A stretch of DNA of 64,000 nt from Arenibaculum pallidiluteum. GTDB taxonomy: Bacteria; Pseudomonadota; Alphaproteobacteria; Azospirillales; Azospirillaceae. The stretch is from the NCBI RefSeq assembly GCF_017355985.1, contig NZ_JAFIQU010000012.1, positions 1 to 64,000 on the forward strand, read 5' to 3'. Below are positions 18,915 through 28,073 of the stretch, one piece after another. Under the pieces are notes generated by a model that was not told the DNA's origin, ran no database searches, and was given only the letters and a program-made list of their open reading frames with translations. How positions within the stretch are numbered: the stretch's first letter is position 1; the number at the start of each line of letters is the position of its first letter. Both the position numbers and the translations under genes were made by a program.

Positions 18915-19365
18915 AGGGCTTCCAAAACCGCGATATCGCCCTTTTGTCTAGCCCTTGCGCCGTATTGGCCGATGGCTGGGGTCGGCATTCCGAACTCAAA
19001 CTCCGGTCGCGATGACTCAGCCAAAAATGGCGCTGTAGGGCGTTGACTGGCGTCCGGGTCATGGCTTTCCGGAATTACAGCCGGATGTGAAGCGATTGAA
19101 GGACCCGCTCGTGAGGGTTTCCCGTTCAAAATGTGTGGACCGACCGGGCCTGGGACCGGTTTGAGCCGTTAGCACGAAGCGAGCCGTCCTAGCGGAAAGC
19201 CGTTGGGCATATGAGGTCCGCCACGTCGAATATACCTCTGGTTAGGTACCTAATTCGAGTGTAGAGGCTTTATTCGCGAAAACTCCGAGCTAATTTCCGT
19301 ACGGATTGGGCCGCCTCGCTTACCCGGCTGGGTGCTCCTGCGACTGATTCAGCGAGCGATGAGAC
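18915..19365. other. Divergent intergenic region between a kinase and the fourth MCP
   Basis: About 450 bp without a supportable gene. It contains the perfect 12-bp palindrome TTAGGTACCTAA (19242-19253). The palindrome overlaps TACCT-N6-AGGTA (19233-19248), so it may be an operator in the promoter region of the MCP that starts at 19366. Confidence 0.4.
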
Positions 19366-21123
19366 ATGTCCAGTGCGCACCGCCACGACGACTGGCAGCT
19401 CACCACGTCTCGCGCGTTCTCGGAGACACATCCTTTGGCCACTTACCTCAGCAATCTCAGCATCTTGAAGAAGCTGATGGCAGCCTTCGCGGCAGTGATC
19501 GCCATCATGCTGGTCGTCGCGGCGACCACCTGGACCAAGGTGTCCTTCATTCAGGAGACGAACGAGCGGACGATCCACACCTATCGTGTTCTGGAGACCA
19601 TGGATCGTTTGATGGCCGCCATGGTGGACCAGGAGACGGGCCTGCGCGGCTTCCTGCTGGCGGCCGACGACAAGTTCCTGGAGCCGACGCGCGTGGGAAG
19701 GGAAGCCTTCGAACGCGCGTTCGCGGAAGTGAAGCGTCTGACGTCCGACAACCCGGCCCAGCAGGAACGCCTCGATGCGCTACAGCGCAGCGCGCGCATC
19801 TGGATGGATGAGATCGCGGGCAGGCAAATTTCGCTCGTTCGGAACCCTGCTACCCGGGAGCAGGCGCTCCAGATGGAGATCGACGGCGCGGGCAAGCAGT
19901 CCATGGACGCCATCCGTGCGAAGGTCGCCGAGATCAAGAAAGTTGAGACCGACCTGTTGACCCAGCGCAAGGGCGCACAGGACAGTGCGTTCGCAACGAC
20001 CTATGCGGTCACGTCTGGCGGTGCCGTGGCTGCAGCCGCCCTTGCGTGCTTGCTCTGCTTCCTGCTGGCCCGCGGGATCGGGGCGCCGATCACGGGGATG
20101 ACGGCGCTGATGGGACGGCTCGCCGCCGGTGACAAATCCATCGTGGTCCAGGGGCTCGGCCGCAAGGACGAGATCGGCGCCATGGCGCAGGCGGTCGAGG
20201 TCTTCAAGCGCAACGCGATCGAGGCCGATAGGCTGGCCAAGGTGCAGGCCGAAGAGCAGGCCGCTAAGGAGCGTCGCGCCGAAGCCGTTGAAGCCTTAAT
20301 CCGAGGGTTCGAGGCTGCGGCTGTCGAGGCGCTCGGCACTGTCGGAAGCGCCGCGGGGCAGCTGAACACCACGGCCCAGTCGATGGCATCCGTGGCCGAG
20401 CAAACCAACCGCCAGGCAACGGCCTCGGCCGCAGCCGCCGAGCAGACCTCGGCCAACGTGCAGACGGTCGCCTCGGCGGCAGAGGAGATGGCATCGACGC
20501 TCCAGGAGATCTCCTCGCAGGTGGCGAAGTCGACGTCAGTAGCGCGGCAAGCCGTTGAGGAGGCCGAGCGGACGAACACTACGGTTCGTGGGCTCGCCGA
20601 TGCCGCCCAGAAGATCGGTCAGGTGGTTGAGCTCATCAACTCGATCGCAGGTCAGACAAACCTGCTGGCGCTGAATGCGACCATCGAGGCGGCCCGCGCC
20701 GGCGAGGCCGGCAAGGGCTTTGCTGTGGTGGCCAGCGAGGTCAAGAGCCTTGCCAACCAGACCGCCAGGGCGACGGACGAGATCGCGGCCCAAGTGGCGG
20801 GAATGCAGGGCGCCACCGGCGAGGCTGTGGAAGCGATCGGCAGCATCGGGCAGACGATTGCCTCGATCAACGAGATTGCCGCGACCATCGCATCGGCAGT
20901 CGAGGAGCAGACGGCCGCGACATCGGAGATCGCGCGCAATGTGCAGCAGGCGGCCGCCGGGACCGCGGAGGTGTCCTCCAACATCGGCCAGGTGACCAGC
21001 GCTGCGAACCAGACGGGAGCGGCCGCCAGGGAGGTGCTGTCGGCCGCAACCGGTCTCGCTCAGCAGTCCGACGGCCTTCGGCGCCAAGTCGAGCGCTTCC
21101 TGGAAGGCATCCGCGCCGCCTAG
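19366..21123 (+). CDS. Methyl-accepting chemotaxis protein with CHASE3-like sensor
   Basis: A 585-residue chemoreceptor. TM1 is at about 38-57, then a CHASE3-type periplasmic domain ([20 protein letters not shown], then [19 protein letters not shown]) close in pattern to that of the MCP at 2894-4585. TM2 is at about 209-230, HAMP next ([20 protein letters not shown]), and the signalling domain has the tip [18 protein letters not shown]. The signalling part differs from the FIATVRAA group and ends in [11 protein letters not shown]. The ATG at 19366 has only a weak ribosome binding site. A TTG near 19434 preceded by GGAGA would remove about 23 residues and is a real alternative start. Confidence 0.88.
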   Translation: MSSAHRHDDWQLTTSRAFSETHPLATYLSNLSILKKLMAAFAAVIAIMLVVAATTWTKVSFIQETNERTIHTYRVLETMDRLMAAMVDQETGLRGFLLAADDKFLEPTRVGREAFERAFAEVKRLTSDNPAQQERLDALQRSARIWMDEIAGRQISLVRNPATREQALQMEIDGAGKQSMDAIRAKVAEIKKVETDLLTQRKGAQDSAFATTYAVTSGGAVAAAALACLLCFLLARGIGAPITGMTALMGRLAAGDKSIVVQGLGRKDEIGAMAQAVEVFKRNAIEADRLAKVQAEEQAAKERRAEAVEALIRGFEAAAVEALGTVGSAAGQLNTTAQSMASVAEQTNRQATASAAAAEQTSANVQTVASAAEEMASTLQEISSQVAKSTSVARQAVEEAERTNTTVRGLADAAQKIGQVVELINSIAGQTNLLALNATIEAARAGEAGKGFAVVASEVKSLANQTARATDEIAAQVAGMQGATGEAVEAIGSIGQTIASINEIAATIASAVEEQTAATSEIARNVQQAAAGTAEVSSNIGQVTSAANQTGAAAREVLSAATGLAQQSDGLRRQVERFLEGIRAA

Positions 21124-21135
21124 TGAGATCAAGAG

Positions 21136-21161
21136 CCGGTCCCCGCTCGCGCGGGGACCGG
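21136..21161 (+). terminator. Hairpin after the fourth MCP gene
   Basis: CCGGTCCCCGC, loop TCGC, GCGGGGACCGG is an 11-bp perfect stem 12 bp past the stop, without a clear T-run. A second small hairpin, GTGCCAG-GAGAT-CTGGCAC, follows at 21180-21198. Confidence 0.6.
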
Positions 21162-21219
21162 GCCTCCTGGTCAAGTCGTGTGCCAGGAGATCTGGCACTG
21201 CTGATCTCTCCTGCTCGCC

Positions 21220-21645
21220 ATGGAGCACGAGCAGGCAATCATCGAGGCCGGCCTGACATACGTCGGCACGGCTACGGACACGGCCAGCGCCGTCGATCTG
21301 GCGCGAAGCGGAAGACCCGACGTCGTCCTTGTCGATCTTCGGCCCAAGGACGGTGAAGCCGGGTCCGGCATCGCGTTGCAACTGCATCCGGAAATGGGGA
21401 TCATCCCCATCTTCGTTACCGGGAACGTCGAGAACGTCAGCGCCGAGGCGAAGGCGATCTGCGCGGGTCTCCTGCCGAAGCCGGTGAGCTACGAGGCCCT
21501 GCGGCTCCTACCCAAGACGCTTCGCAGCGCTGTATCTTCTCGGGATCCTGGTGAAGAGCCCGGCGCGCCCGACCGGATCGATCTGGGAGACAGCGGCTCG
21601 CCTGCTCCTTCTGACCCGGACGGTTTCGACGTTCCCATCTCGTAA
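21220..21645 (+). CDS. Receiver-like protein lacking the first strand
   Basis: A 141-residue protein with most of a response-regulator receiver domain. The phospho-Asp is in DVVLVDLRPKDG, the Thr/Ser position in IFVTGNVENV, and the conserved Lys in LLPKPVSYEAL. The usual N-terminal beta-strand with its acidic pair is missing. The reading frame opens only 18 bp upstream (TGA at 21202-21204), so the domain begins at helix 1. Without the acidic pair it should bind Mg2+ poorly. It may be a truncated gene, or an earlier frameshift may have removed the start. The last 35 or so residues are a low-complexity tail. No output domain is seen. It lies between MCP and kinase genes and so is in a signalling context. 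Confidence 0.6.
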   Translation: MEHEQAIIEAGLTYVGTATDTASAVDLARSGRPDVVLVDLRPKDGEAGSGIALQLHPEMGIIPIFVTGNVENVSAEAKAICAGLLPKPVSYEALRLLPKTLRSAVSSRDPGEEPGAPDRIDLGDSGSPAPSDPDGFDVPIS

Positions 21646-21816
21646 CGCGATGGCCTTGGCGCCTGGGCGAGGGGAATAACCGCGGCCCCATTGCTCGACT
21701 TCGGCCGTGCGGAGTCGCGCGCCGGATCTAATTCCGCGCCGGGCCGGACATGCCGCTTGTGCTCCTCGAGCATGTCGATGGCGCGACGGACCTTGGCCGG
21801 CTGCTCGGCGAGCCAA

Positions 21817-24036
21817 TCAGGCAGACGCGGCCTGTCCATCGCCGAACCTCGTCGCCTGAACGGCGCCCGTCTTCATCTGCTTCTCGATCGCCATGCCCAG
21901 CTGACGCGGTGTCACCGGCTTGTGCGCCACGCCCAGGCCGAGGGCCGCGACCTCCCGCTGGCACTCGACCGTCGTCTCGCCCGTGAGGATAATCGCTGGG
22001 ACCGGCACACCGAGCGCCGCGCGGATCGCTTCCACCGCTTCCGTCCCGACGTGGCCGTCGCGCAGCCGGTAGTCGGCCACGATGATGTCCGGGACGTCCG
22101 CGGCGTGTCGCAGGCATTCGATCGACTCCTCGACCGAGCCGGCGACGAGCACCTCATAGCCCCAGTTCTGGAGAAGGCCCTGAAGCCCAAGCAGCACCAT
22201 GGGGTCGTCGTCGACGATCACGGCCGTGCGATTCTCCCCGGACCTCGGCTCGGGCCGCTCCGGGGGCGGCGCCCTGACGGCCGCGGACCTGTCGACGGGC
22301 ATCTCGATCGAGAAGACCGACCCTAAGCCTGGCTCTGAGACGACCTGGACTGGATGGTCGAGCAGTTTCGAGAGCCGCCGCACGATGGCTAGGCCCAGGC
22401 CCAGCCCATGGCTGCGGTCCCTCTCAGAGTTGCCGACCTGATGGAACTCCTCGAAAATTCGGTCTCGGTGCTCCGGCGGGATCCCGATCCCGGTGTCGCG
22501 GACCTCGACCCGAACCCTGTCGCCGCTGATCCGGCACTCGATCCGGACCTCTCCCTCCCCAGTGTAGCGGATGGCGTTCTCGATCAGGTTGCGCAGCATG
22601 CGCCCGAGCAGGTTCGGATCGCTCCGCACGTTCACATCGCAGCAATCGCCGATCTTGAGCGCCAGACCCTTGGTGGCCGCGACCGGCTCGTAGGATGCGC
22701 CGACGTATTGGACAAGGGACGCGAGCGGCACGGCCTCGAGGTGCGGGGTGACGGTGCGGGCATCCAGGCGCGAGATGTCTAGCAGGCTGTCGAGCATGAG
22801 CTTGAGGGTGTCGAGGCCGCGCTCCAGCAGCGTTAGCTGGTTCCGGGCCGCGTCGCCGCGGACATGGCCCCGCAAGGTCTCCGCGAAGAGGAACATCGAC
22901 TGCAGCGGCTGGCGCAGGTCATGGCTGGCAGCAGCCAGGAACTTGGATTTCGACATGTTCGCACGCTCCGCCTCGTCCTTCGCCGCCGCCAGCGCCCGCT
23001 TGGTCCGCCGTTCCTCCGTCACCTCCCACACGACGCTGCTGACTGCGTAGACCCCAGTCTCGTCGGTCAAGGGATGATAGCTGACCACCCATTCCCGCAT
23101 GGCCCCGGGCTGCTTCTCCGTCGTCCCGGTCACCTCGAAGGTGACGGGCTGCCCGGTCTCCAGGACCCGGTCGTAATATGGCTTGATGAACTCGTAGACT
23201 CCGGGCACCGTCTCCGCGACCGTCCGGCCGATCTGGGCCTCGATCGGCAGGCCGTTGATCTCCGCCATTACCGTGTTGACACGGAGGAAGCGGCAGTTCC
23301 GGTCGCCCAGCCACAGGCCGATGGGCGCCGCCGCGTAGATGCCCTCTAGCTCCTGAAGCTGCCTGTGGGCGAGCGCCGTGGCGCGCTCGGCCTCGTCGCG
23401 CGCGGCCCTGAGCGCGTCCTCCTGCAAGCGTCGGTCGTGGATATCGGCAGTGGAGCCGAACCACTTGACCACCCCTCCGGACCCGTCCCGCATCGCGACG
23501 GCGCGAGCGAGATGCCAGCGGTGTTGGCCGTCGTGCCGCCTGAGCCGGTACTCGGCCTCGAAGTCCTCGCCGGTCCGCAGCGCTTCCGTCCAGAGCGCCA
23601 AGGTGCCCGGCAGGTCATCGGGATGCAGGATGTCCGTCCAGCCCTTGTCCAGGTACGGGCGGATGTCCTCGGCGCCCAAGTACTCCGCGAGGCGCGCCCC
23701 GATGAAGTCCAGGGTGCCGTCCGGACCGGCGGTCCAGACGATCTGCGGGACGGTGTCGGCCATGAAGCGATACCGCCGCTCGCTGTCGGCAGCCGCCTCC
23801 TCCGCGGCACGGCGCTGCCGGTCGCGAGCCTCGAGGGTTTCGGCCATGTCGTCGAACGCATGTCGGATGGCGGCGGGTTCCAAGCCGGTCTGCCGCATGC
23901 CGGTCCGGAGCGGACGGCTGACCGAACGCCAGCGCCTGTTGGCGTGGACCGCTGCGGCGAGGGGCTTCCGGAGGACGCCTGCGAGCGTGGCCGCTGACCG
24001 GGCCATGAGCAGCACGAGACGGGTCGGCAGGCTCAT
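21817..24036 (-). CDS. PAS-PAS hybrid sensor histidine kinase
   Basis: A 739-residue kinase with no predicted periplasmic domain. A helical stretch at about 60-90 (AFDDMAETLEARDRQRRA) resembles the end of a HAMP linker. PAS 1 follows (YRFMADTVPQIVWTAGPDG and its PAC WHLARAVAMRDGSGGVVKWFG), then PAS 2 (IYAAAPIGLWLGDRNCRFL). HisKA has its phosphoacceptor His in AAASHDLRQPLQS, the ATPase domain has NLIENAIRYT, DTGIGIPPEH and GLGLAIVRRL, and the C-terminal receiver has its phospho-Asp in IIVADYRLRDG. SHDLRQPLQ is typical of one hybrid-kinase subfamily. The frame stays open to 24264, but residues before MSLPTRLVLL look non-coding. No good ribosome binding site precedes 24036, and the N-terminal membrane and sensor part may have been lost. 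Confidence 0.85.
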   Translation of the reverse strand: MSLPTRLVLLMARSAATLAGVLRKPLAAAVHANRRWRSVSRPLRTGMRQTGLEPAAIRHAFDDMAETLEARDRQRRAAEEAAADSERRYRFMADTVPQIVWTAGPDGTLDFIGARLAEYLGAEDIRPYLDKGWTDILHPDDLPGTLALWTEALRTGEDFEAEYRLRRHDGQHRWHLARAVAMRDGSGGVVKWFGSTADIHDRRLQEDALRAARDEAERATALAHRQLQELEGIYAAAPIGLWLGDRNCRFLRVNTVMAEINGLPIEAQIGRTVAETVPGVYEFIKPYYDRVLETGQPVTFEVTGTTEKQPGAMREWVVSYHPLTDETGVYAVSSVVWEVTEERRTKRALAAAKDEAERANMSKSKFLAAASHDLRQPLQSMFLFAETLRGHVRGDAARNQLTLLERGLDTLKLMLDSLLDISRLDARTVTPHLEAVPLASLVQYVGASYEPVAATKGLALKIGDCCDVNVRSDPNLLGRMLRNLIENAIRYTGEGEVRIECRISGDRVRVEVRDTGIGIPPEHRDRIFEEFHQVGNSERDRSHGLGLGLAIVRRLSKLLDHPVQVVSEPGLGSVFSIEMPVDRSAAVRAPPPERPEPRSGENRTAVIVDDDPMVLLGLQGLLQNWGYEVLVAGSVEESIECLRHAADVPDIIVADYRLRDGHVGTEAVEAIRAALGVPVPAIILTGETTVECQREVAALGLGVAHKPVTPRQLGMAIEKQMKTGAVQATRFGDGQAASA

Positions 24037-24481
24037 GGGGAGGCGTCTATTCGGAGGGCGCGATGGGGGCGCTGGAACGAATGGACCCGAGGAGGAGCGG
24101 AATAAAACCGCCCGAAAAACGTCGCCGGCGAGCAGTCCAGGCTTCCACAATGCCTGGCGAATGCCCGAGGCATCCGTGGAGCCTTTGGGAACGCACACGG
24201 CATTTCGGGTACCTTCTCTATGCTCGTAAGGTCGTAGCCGGGGCGCGGCAACATCGCTCCGCACAGATTAACGTGGCATTAACCATCTGCACTCCCTATG
24301 CGGACGTATAGCCTGCGTGGGAGAGACCGGACAACAAACCGGACAGGCGCCGGAGCCATGGCGGTGGGCCGCCAAACCAATCGTTGCAGAAGGCGAGGCG
24401 AGCTGGCGCTTGTCCTCCGGCACATCTGTTTCTTTACGGGCTAACGGACAGGCCCATACAGGATGGGGCCCGACGCGTACA
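24037..24481. other. Intergenic region upstream of the hybrid kinase
   Basis: About 445 bp. The kinase frame remains open to 24264 but without family-like sequence. The stretch at 24250-24310 is relatively AT-rich and could hold the kinase promoter. I see no gene. Confidence 0.35.
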
Positions 24482-24694
24482 TTATCTGCGGGTCGGCTCT
24501 CGCAGACGCTTGGCGCGGTGCGTGAGAGCCAGATGATAGGCCACCACCAAACCTGCCAGCGGTACCAGCAGCACGAGGGCTGCTGCGCCCGGAAAGCCCA
24601 GGCGCCGAGCGCAATGCCAGAATGAGACTTGAAGCACGGCTATCGCTATAGCCAGTCCCATTGCCATGGCAATCTGGAAAGCAGGAAAGCTCAT
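24482..24694 (-). CDS. Small two-TM membrane protein, unknown function
   Basis: A 70-residue protein with two hydrophobic helices (about 5-25, AFQIAMAMGLAIAIAVLQVSF, cut short here, and about 34-55) and a basic C-terminal tail (THRAKRLREPTRR), suggesting an inner-membrane protein with the tail inside the cell. Its start codon overlaps the stop of the upstream gene (ATGA at 24691-24694), so the two are translationally coupled. The segment FPGAAALVLLVPLAGLVVAY parallels PPWRALLLLVPYVGLLAFVI in the partner, so the two may be diverged duplicates. The family is not recognised. Confidence 0.55.
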   Translation of the reverse strand: MSFPAFQIAMAMGLAIAIAVLQVSFWHCARRLGFPGAAALVLLVPLAGLVVAYHLALTHRAKRLREPTRR

Positions 24695-24921
24695 GCCACC
24701 TCGGTAGACGTGAGCTCGGCTGGTATTCGGCCTCCTGCCCTTGGGCGTAACAGCATGATGACGAAGGCTAACAGCCCGACGTACGGAACGAGCAACAGCA
24801 ACGCGCGCCACGGCGGAAGCTCAGCGTCCCTCGCGATGATCCAAGCGGCCGGTGTTGCCAATGGGGCAAGAACCAGCCAACTCGACAAGATCACGAAGAG
24901 AACAGAAATGAGTGTCGACAT
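24691..24921 (-). CDS. Small two-TM membrane protein, unknown function
   Basis: A 76-residue protein with two hydrophobic helices (about 3-28 and 39-60) and a short polar C-terminus. The second helix motif W-R-A-L-L-L-L-V-P-Y-V-G-L-L is like those of small phospholipase-D-N-terminal-like or DUF membrane proteins, but the match is too short to assign. It is first of a two-gene unit with the overlapping gene at 24482-24694. The likely job is a membrane-associated heterodimer, by analogy with other overlapping small membrane pairs; this is inference. Confidence 0.55.
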   Translation of the reverse strand: MSTLISVLFVILSSWLVLAPLATPAAWIIARDAELPPWRALLLLVPYVGLLAFVIMLLRPRAGGRIPAELTSTEVA

Positions 24922-25163
24922 TGGCTGGGATGCGCAAAGGTGTCAGTCGCAGTCGCAAAGTTTAATCGCTGATCAGAGGTATGGGACCTTAGGCAAAAGA
25001 ATATAATCCCTTCCAAGAGCATGCCTAATTATCGGATACGACGCCTATGATGCGTGTGAAGACGCATCTGCTCAGTGATTCGATGCTATCCGAATGCCAT
25101 ATCGACTCGTATGCAAACTATGGTTCCATGAAAACAACGTGACGGAGGCGATGAGAGGCCGGC

Positions 25164-25292
25164 ATGGAAATCGCCGTCTTATGGGCAGGGATCATTGGCT
25201 TTGCGGTAGGGTACGCCGTCAGAGCGTTCATCTCCGCCCGGAGGCGACGGCTGAGCGCCGCGGAATATGGTTTGAACCCACCTCGACGCTGA
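25164..25292 (+). CDS. Small single-TM protein, unknown function
   Basis: A 42-codon frame. One N-terminal transmembrane helix (MEIAVLWAGIIGFAVGYAV) is followed by a very basic stretch (ISARRRRLSAAEYG) and a short tail ending NPPRR. This layout is common among short membrane proteins of alphaproteobacteria. A GAGAGG lies five or six bases before the ATG. No family name can be given. Confidence 0.5.
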   Translation: MEIAVLWAGIIGFAVGYAVRAFISARRRRLSAAEYGLNPPRR

Positions 25293-25328
25293 CCCCGTGT
25301 GTCGCCCGTCTTAATTAGGGAGAGCCCT

Positions 25329-25691
25329 TTGTCCGATACGATGTTGGATCGCGTCGCGTGTGCCATCTACTCCTCGCTGGATCAAGCATGCCAGGCAGAA
25401 GGGGCGGATCAGTGGAGGCGCGCGAGCGCTGATGACAAGGCATTGTATCGGCATATGGCTGCGGCCGCTTTGAGGACACTGCGCGAGCCGACTCCGGAGA
25501 TCGCGGCGGCGTTGACGAGACGCTGGGCCGAGCTTCAATCCGACGAGGGGCTGGGAGGAATTCCTGAGCTCTTATGGGAGCTCATGATCATCGAGATTCT
25601 TGAGGAGACGGACGCCCCGATCACAGGTGCAGCGGCGATCACGCCGTCATCTGACTCACTCGCGCCATTCCCGAGCAGGAAGGCTGTATAG
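25329..25691 (+). CDS. Hypothetical protein of 120 residues
   Basis: A cytoplasmic, largely helical protein I cannot assign. The N-terminal half (MLDRVACAIYSSLDQACQA, then RASADDKALYRHMAAAALRTL) resembles short proteins of Rhizobiales phages and chromosomes that begin MLDRVARAI. The C-terminal third is Ser/Pro/Ala-rich and probably disordered. Start: a TTG at 25329 follows AGGGAGA (25317-25323) at good spacing. The alternatives are a GTG at 25299 and an ATG at 25341. The gene is 36 bp downstream of the small membrane protein gene and in the same direction. Confidence 0.6.
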   Translation: MSDTMLDRVACAIYSSLDQACQAEGADQWRRASADDKALYRHMAAAALRTLREPTPEIAAALTRRWAELQSDEGLGGIPELLWELMIIEILEETDAPITGAAAITPSSDSLAPFPSRKAV

Positions 25692-26106
25692 ATATTCCAA
25701 ATGTAGGTGCGGGTCGCCTCGCGACAGGTCAGGTTCGTCTGGCCAGCCGGGCGGGCCCGCGCGGCCGGATCCATGTCGCCGCTGAAAACCCCGGCGGTGC
25801 GCGCTTGGCGGGCTGCGCCTCGATGCCGACCTGGACACCGCTTGGGGTCAGCATTGCGGGGACTGCGAGACCGCTTCGGCCGGCTGCTCGACCACGACGG
25901 TCGGCGAAATCGAGGGGGCAGGGGACCGGGGACAGCATGTCCCCGGAAGACGATGGTGGGGGCATGCCGCTTCGGTCTGCCTGTAGGGACCCTCGTTGCA
26001 CCCATGAGACGCCGCTCCCCTGGACGATGACGGCGTCCCGACGCCCCGCGGCCCCACCGACCGGAAACTGGATCGGCAGGGCGTACGACCGCCTCCACGC
26101 CTCGGA
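25692..26106. other. Intergenic region without a supportable gene
   Basis: About 415 bp of GC-rich sequence between convergent genes. Open frames on both strands lack recognisable domains and ribosome binding sites. Confidence 0.35.
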
Positions 26107-27252
26107 TCAGGTCCAGAAGCTCTCCCAGGGTAGGGAGATGTAGTCGACGCCGGCGACCAACCCGACGGCGTCAATCGTGACCGAGTTGTCGCCGGGCTGG
26201 AACTCACTCCAGGTCAGGATGGTCTTGCCTCCCTTCACGCTCGCCGAGATGTCGCCGAGGTCGCGGTCGAGGAAGATCAGCGTGTCGCCACCGGCCACGC
26301 CGGCCCCTTCGAAGCCGTGGACGGTGTCGTGGCCGACCTGCTTGATGCCGTCCCAGTCGTCACGGAACTGGTAGAGGTACTCGTCGTCTCCCGCACCGCC
26401 GACCAGCCAATCGTTCCCGGCACCGCCCTCAAGCGTGTCATTGCCTTCCTGCCCGTAGATCATGTCGTCGGCAGCTCCGCCTTCAAGCAGGCCATGAAAG
26501 GCCATGCGGTCGTCGCCAGAACCGCCGAAGATCATGTCATTCCCGTCGCCGCCATGCGCGGAGTCGACGCCGGGGCCACCGTAGATGAAGTCCGCGCCCG
26601 CCTCGCCCAGGAGCGCGTCGTCGCCCCCCTCGCCGCGCAGCACGTCCGAGCCACCGCCCCCGAACAGCGCGTTTTCTCCGCTCGAGCCGGTGAGCTCGTC
26701 CCCGAACCCGGATCCTATGAGGCTCTCGATGTTGTAGAGCTTGTCTCCGGTTCCATGGCCTCCCGAAGCCTCGTCCGTCCCCAGGTTTACCTTCACAGCC
26801 GCGTCCGAATGGGCGTAGGAGGCCTTGTCGCGTCCTGACCCGCCGTTGATGATGTCCGCCCCGCCCATCCCCTCAAGCGTGTCGTAGCCCCAGCCGCCGT
26901 AGAGCTCGTTGACGCCGACGTCCCCCTGGATTTCATCTCCCGATTTCGTCCCGATCACGTTCTCGATCCCGAAGAGGGTGTCGATGGCGTCCTTGATGTC
27001 CAGGGACGTCGCCTTGCCGTCGGTCAGGGAGAGGCAGACGGAAGCGCCGGTCACAAAGGCGTAGGACACAGTGTCCGAGCCTGCGCCCCCGTTGATCAGG
27101 TTGACGCCGTAGCCGCCTGCGAGGAGGTCGTTACCGCCGTATCCGTACAACTGGTCGTTGCCGTCCAGCCCGAGGATCGTATCGGCCGAATTCGTGCCCA
27201 TCAGGGCGAAGATGCCCGCGTCGTTGCCGTTGGTGCCGTTGATAAGGGCCAT
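26107..27252 (-). CDS. RTX-type calcium-binding repeat protein
   Basis: A 381-residue acidic, Gly/Asp-rich protein made almost wholly of haemolysin-type nonapeptide repeats: [20 protein letters not shown] near 28-47, and [32 protein letters not shown] and GGAGDDEY later. These fold into a calcium-bound beta-roll. There is no Sec signal, and the C-terminal 80 residues ([14 protein letters not shown], then [17 protein letters not shown]) look like a type I secretion tail. It should be secreted by an RTX exporter encoded elsewhere. Interspersed [16 protein letters not shown]-like segments match the linker seen between RTX blocks in other proteins. No enzymatic domain is present, so it may be a surface or matrix protein. 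Confidence 0.88.
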   Translation of the reverse strand: MALINGTNGNDAGIFALMGTNSADTILGLDGNDQLYGYGGNDLLAGGYGVNLINGGAGSDTVSYAFVTGASVCLSLTDGKATSLDIKDAIDTLFGIENVIGTKSGDEIQGDVGVNELYGGWGYDTLEGMGGADIINGGSGRDKASYAHSDAAVKVNLGTDEASGGHGTGDKLYNIESLIGSGFGDELTGSSGENALFGGGGSDVLRGEGGDDALLGEAGADFIYGGPGVDSAHGGDGNDMIFGGSGDDRMAFHGLLEGGAADDMIYGQEGNDTLEGGAGNDWLVGGAGDDEYLYQFRDDWDGIKQVGHDTVHGFEGAGVAGGDTLIFLDRDLGDISASVKGGKTILTWSEFQPGDNSVTIDAVGLVAGVDYISLPWESFWT

Positions 27253-27586
27253 ATCATCGTATCCCGCGATGCTCCGGCGGCTCGCGTTCCGTGCCCGTGG
27301 CGGGCGTCCGGGGTCCGCGCGCCGGCCGTCGCTTTATGTCCCGCTCCTGTTTCAGGGCGATGCCGTTCATCCCTTCCCTTTGTACCAACTGTGTCGACAA
27401 CGTTTGGAAACGCTCCGCCCGTTTGCCTCGCGCCGCGCTCGCATCAATGACTGCCCGGCAGGCAAGGGGTGGCACGCGACTTCCAGCGGCCAACCCGAAC
27501 AGAGCCTTTCGTTGTGGCGCTCCACGCGGCTCGGCACACGTCTCGCGTTCATTCAGGATGAAGCGGCTGCAACCCGGAGGGCGACA
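27253..27586. other. Upstream region of the RTX gene
   Basis: About 330 bp between the divergent RTX gene and a peptidase remnant. No family-like coding sequence was found. It presumably holds the RTX promoter, but I could not identify one. Confidence 0.3.
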
Positions 27587-27847
27587 ACGCTCGAGCGTTG
27601 GTTGGAAGCGGGGGGCGCTTATGCCATCGCCAACTTGCGTAGTGGTGGGGAATACGGCAAGGCATGGCGCGATGCGGGGCGGCTTACGAATAAACAGAAT
27701 GTGTTCGCCGACTTCATTGCTGCAGCCGAGTATCTGAAGAGCGAGGGCATCGCCTCTGCTGACGGGCTTGCGATCCAGGGTGAATCCAATGGCGGTCTGC
27801 TGGTCGCTGCCGTGGGCGCGCTGGACTGGTTTGGAAGTCGGAACTGA
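27587..27847 (+). pseudogene. Remnant of a prolyl oligopeptidase (S9A)
   Basis: About 75 codons match the catalytic domain of prolyl oligopeptidases: [20 protein letters not shown], then [15 protein letters not shown] and [16 protein letters not shown], the last containing the nucleophile Ser (family consensus GGSNGG). The propeller domain, the catalytic Asp and the His are missing. After AAV the frame runs into unrelated residues and a stop. The gene has lost both ends. Confidence 0.75.
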
Positions 27848-28073
27848 GGACTGACCCATCGGGTATGGCACCCGAGATCATACGAAGCTTCAGGCATCAA
27901 CGCCGCTGCCAGATGGCAGTGCGGTCTTGAACGCCTTCTCCCGTCGGGTTTCCGAATGCGCGAGAAGCGCCGTTTCGCCCATGCAGTACCGTTCGGGCCG
28001 AAGCCAGAACCGACATGAAACGAAAACCACGAATGGTGGTTTGCTCATTGCATAACCAGCGGAGGCGCGGGCG

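Noticed and set aside
26107-27252. The RTX protein as a toxin or protease
   Set aside because: It has calcium-binding repeats only, with no lipase, protease, or pore-forming domain and no linked acyltransferase or exporter genes.
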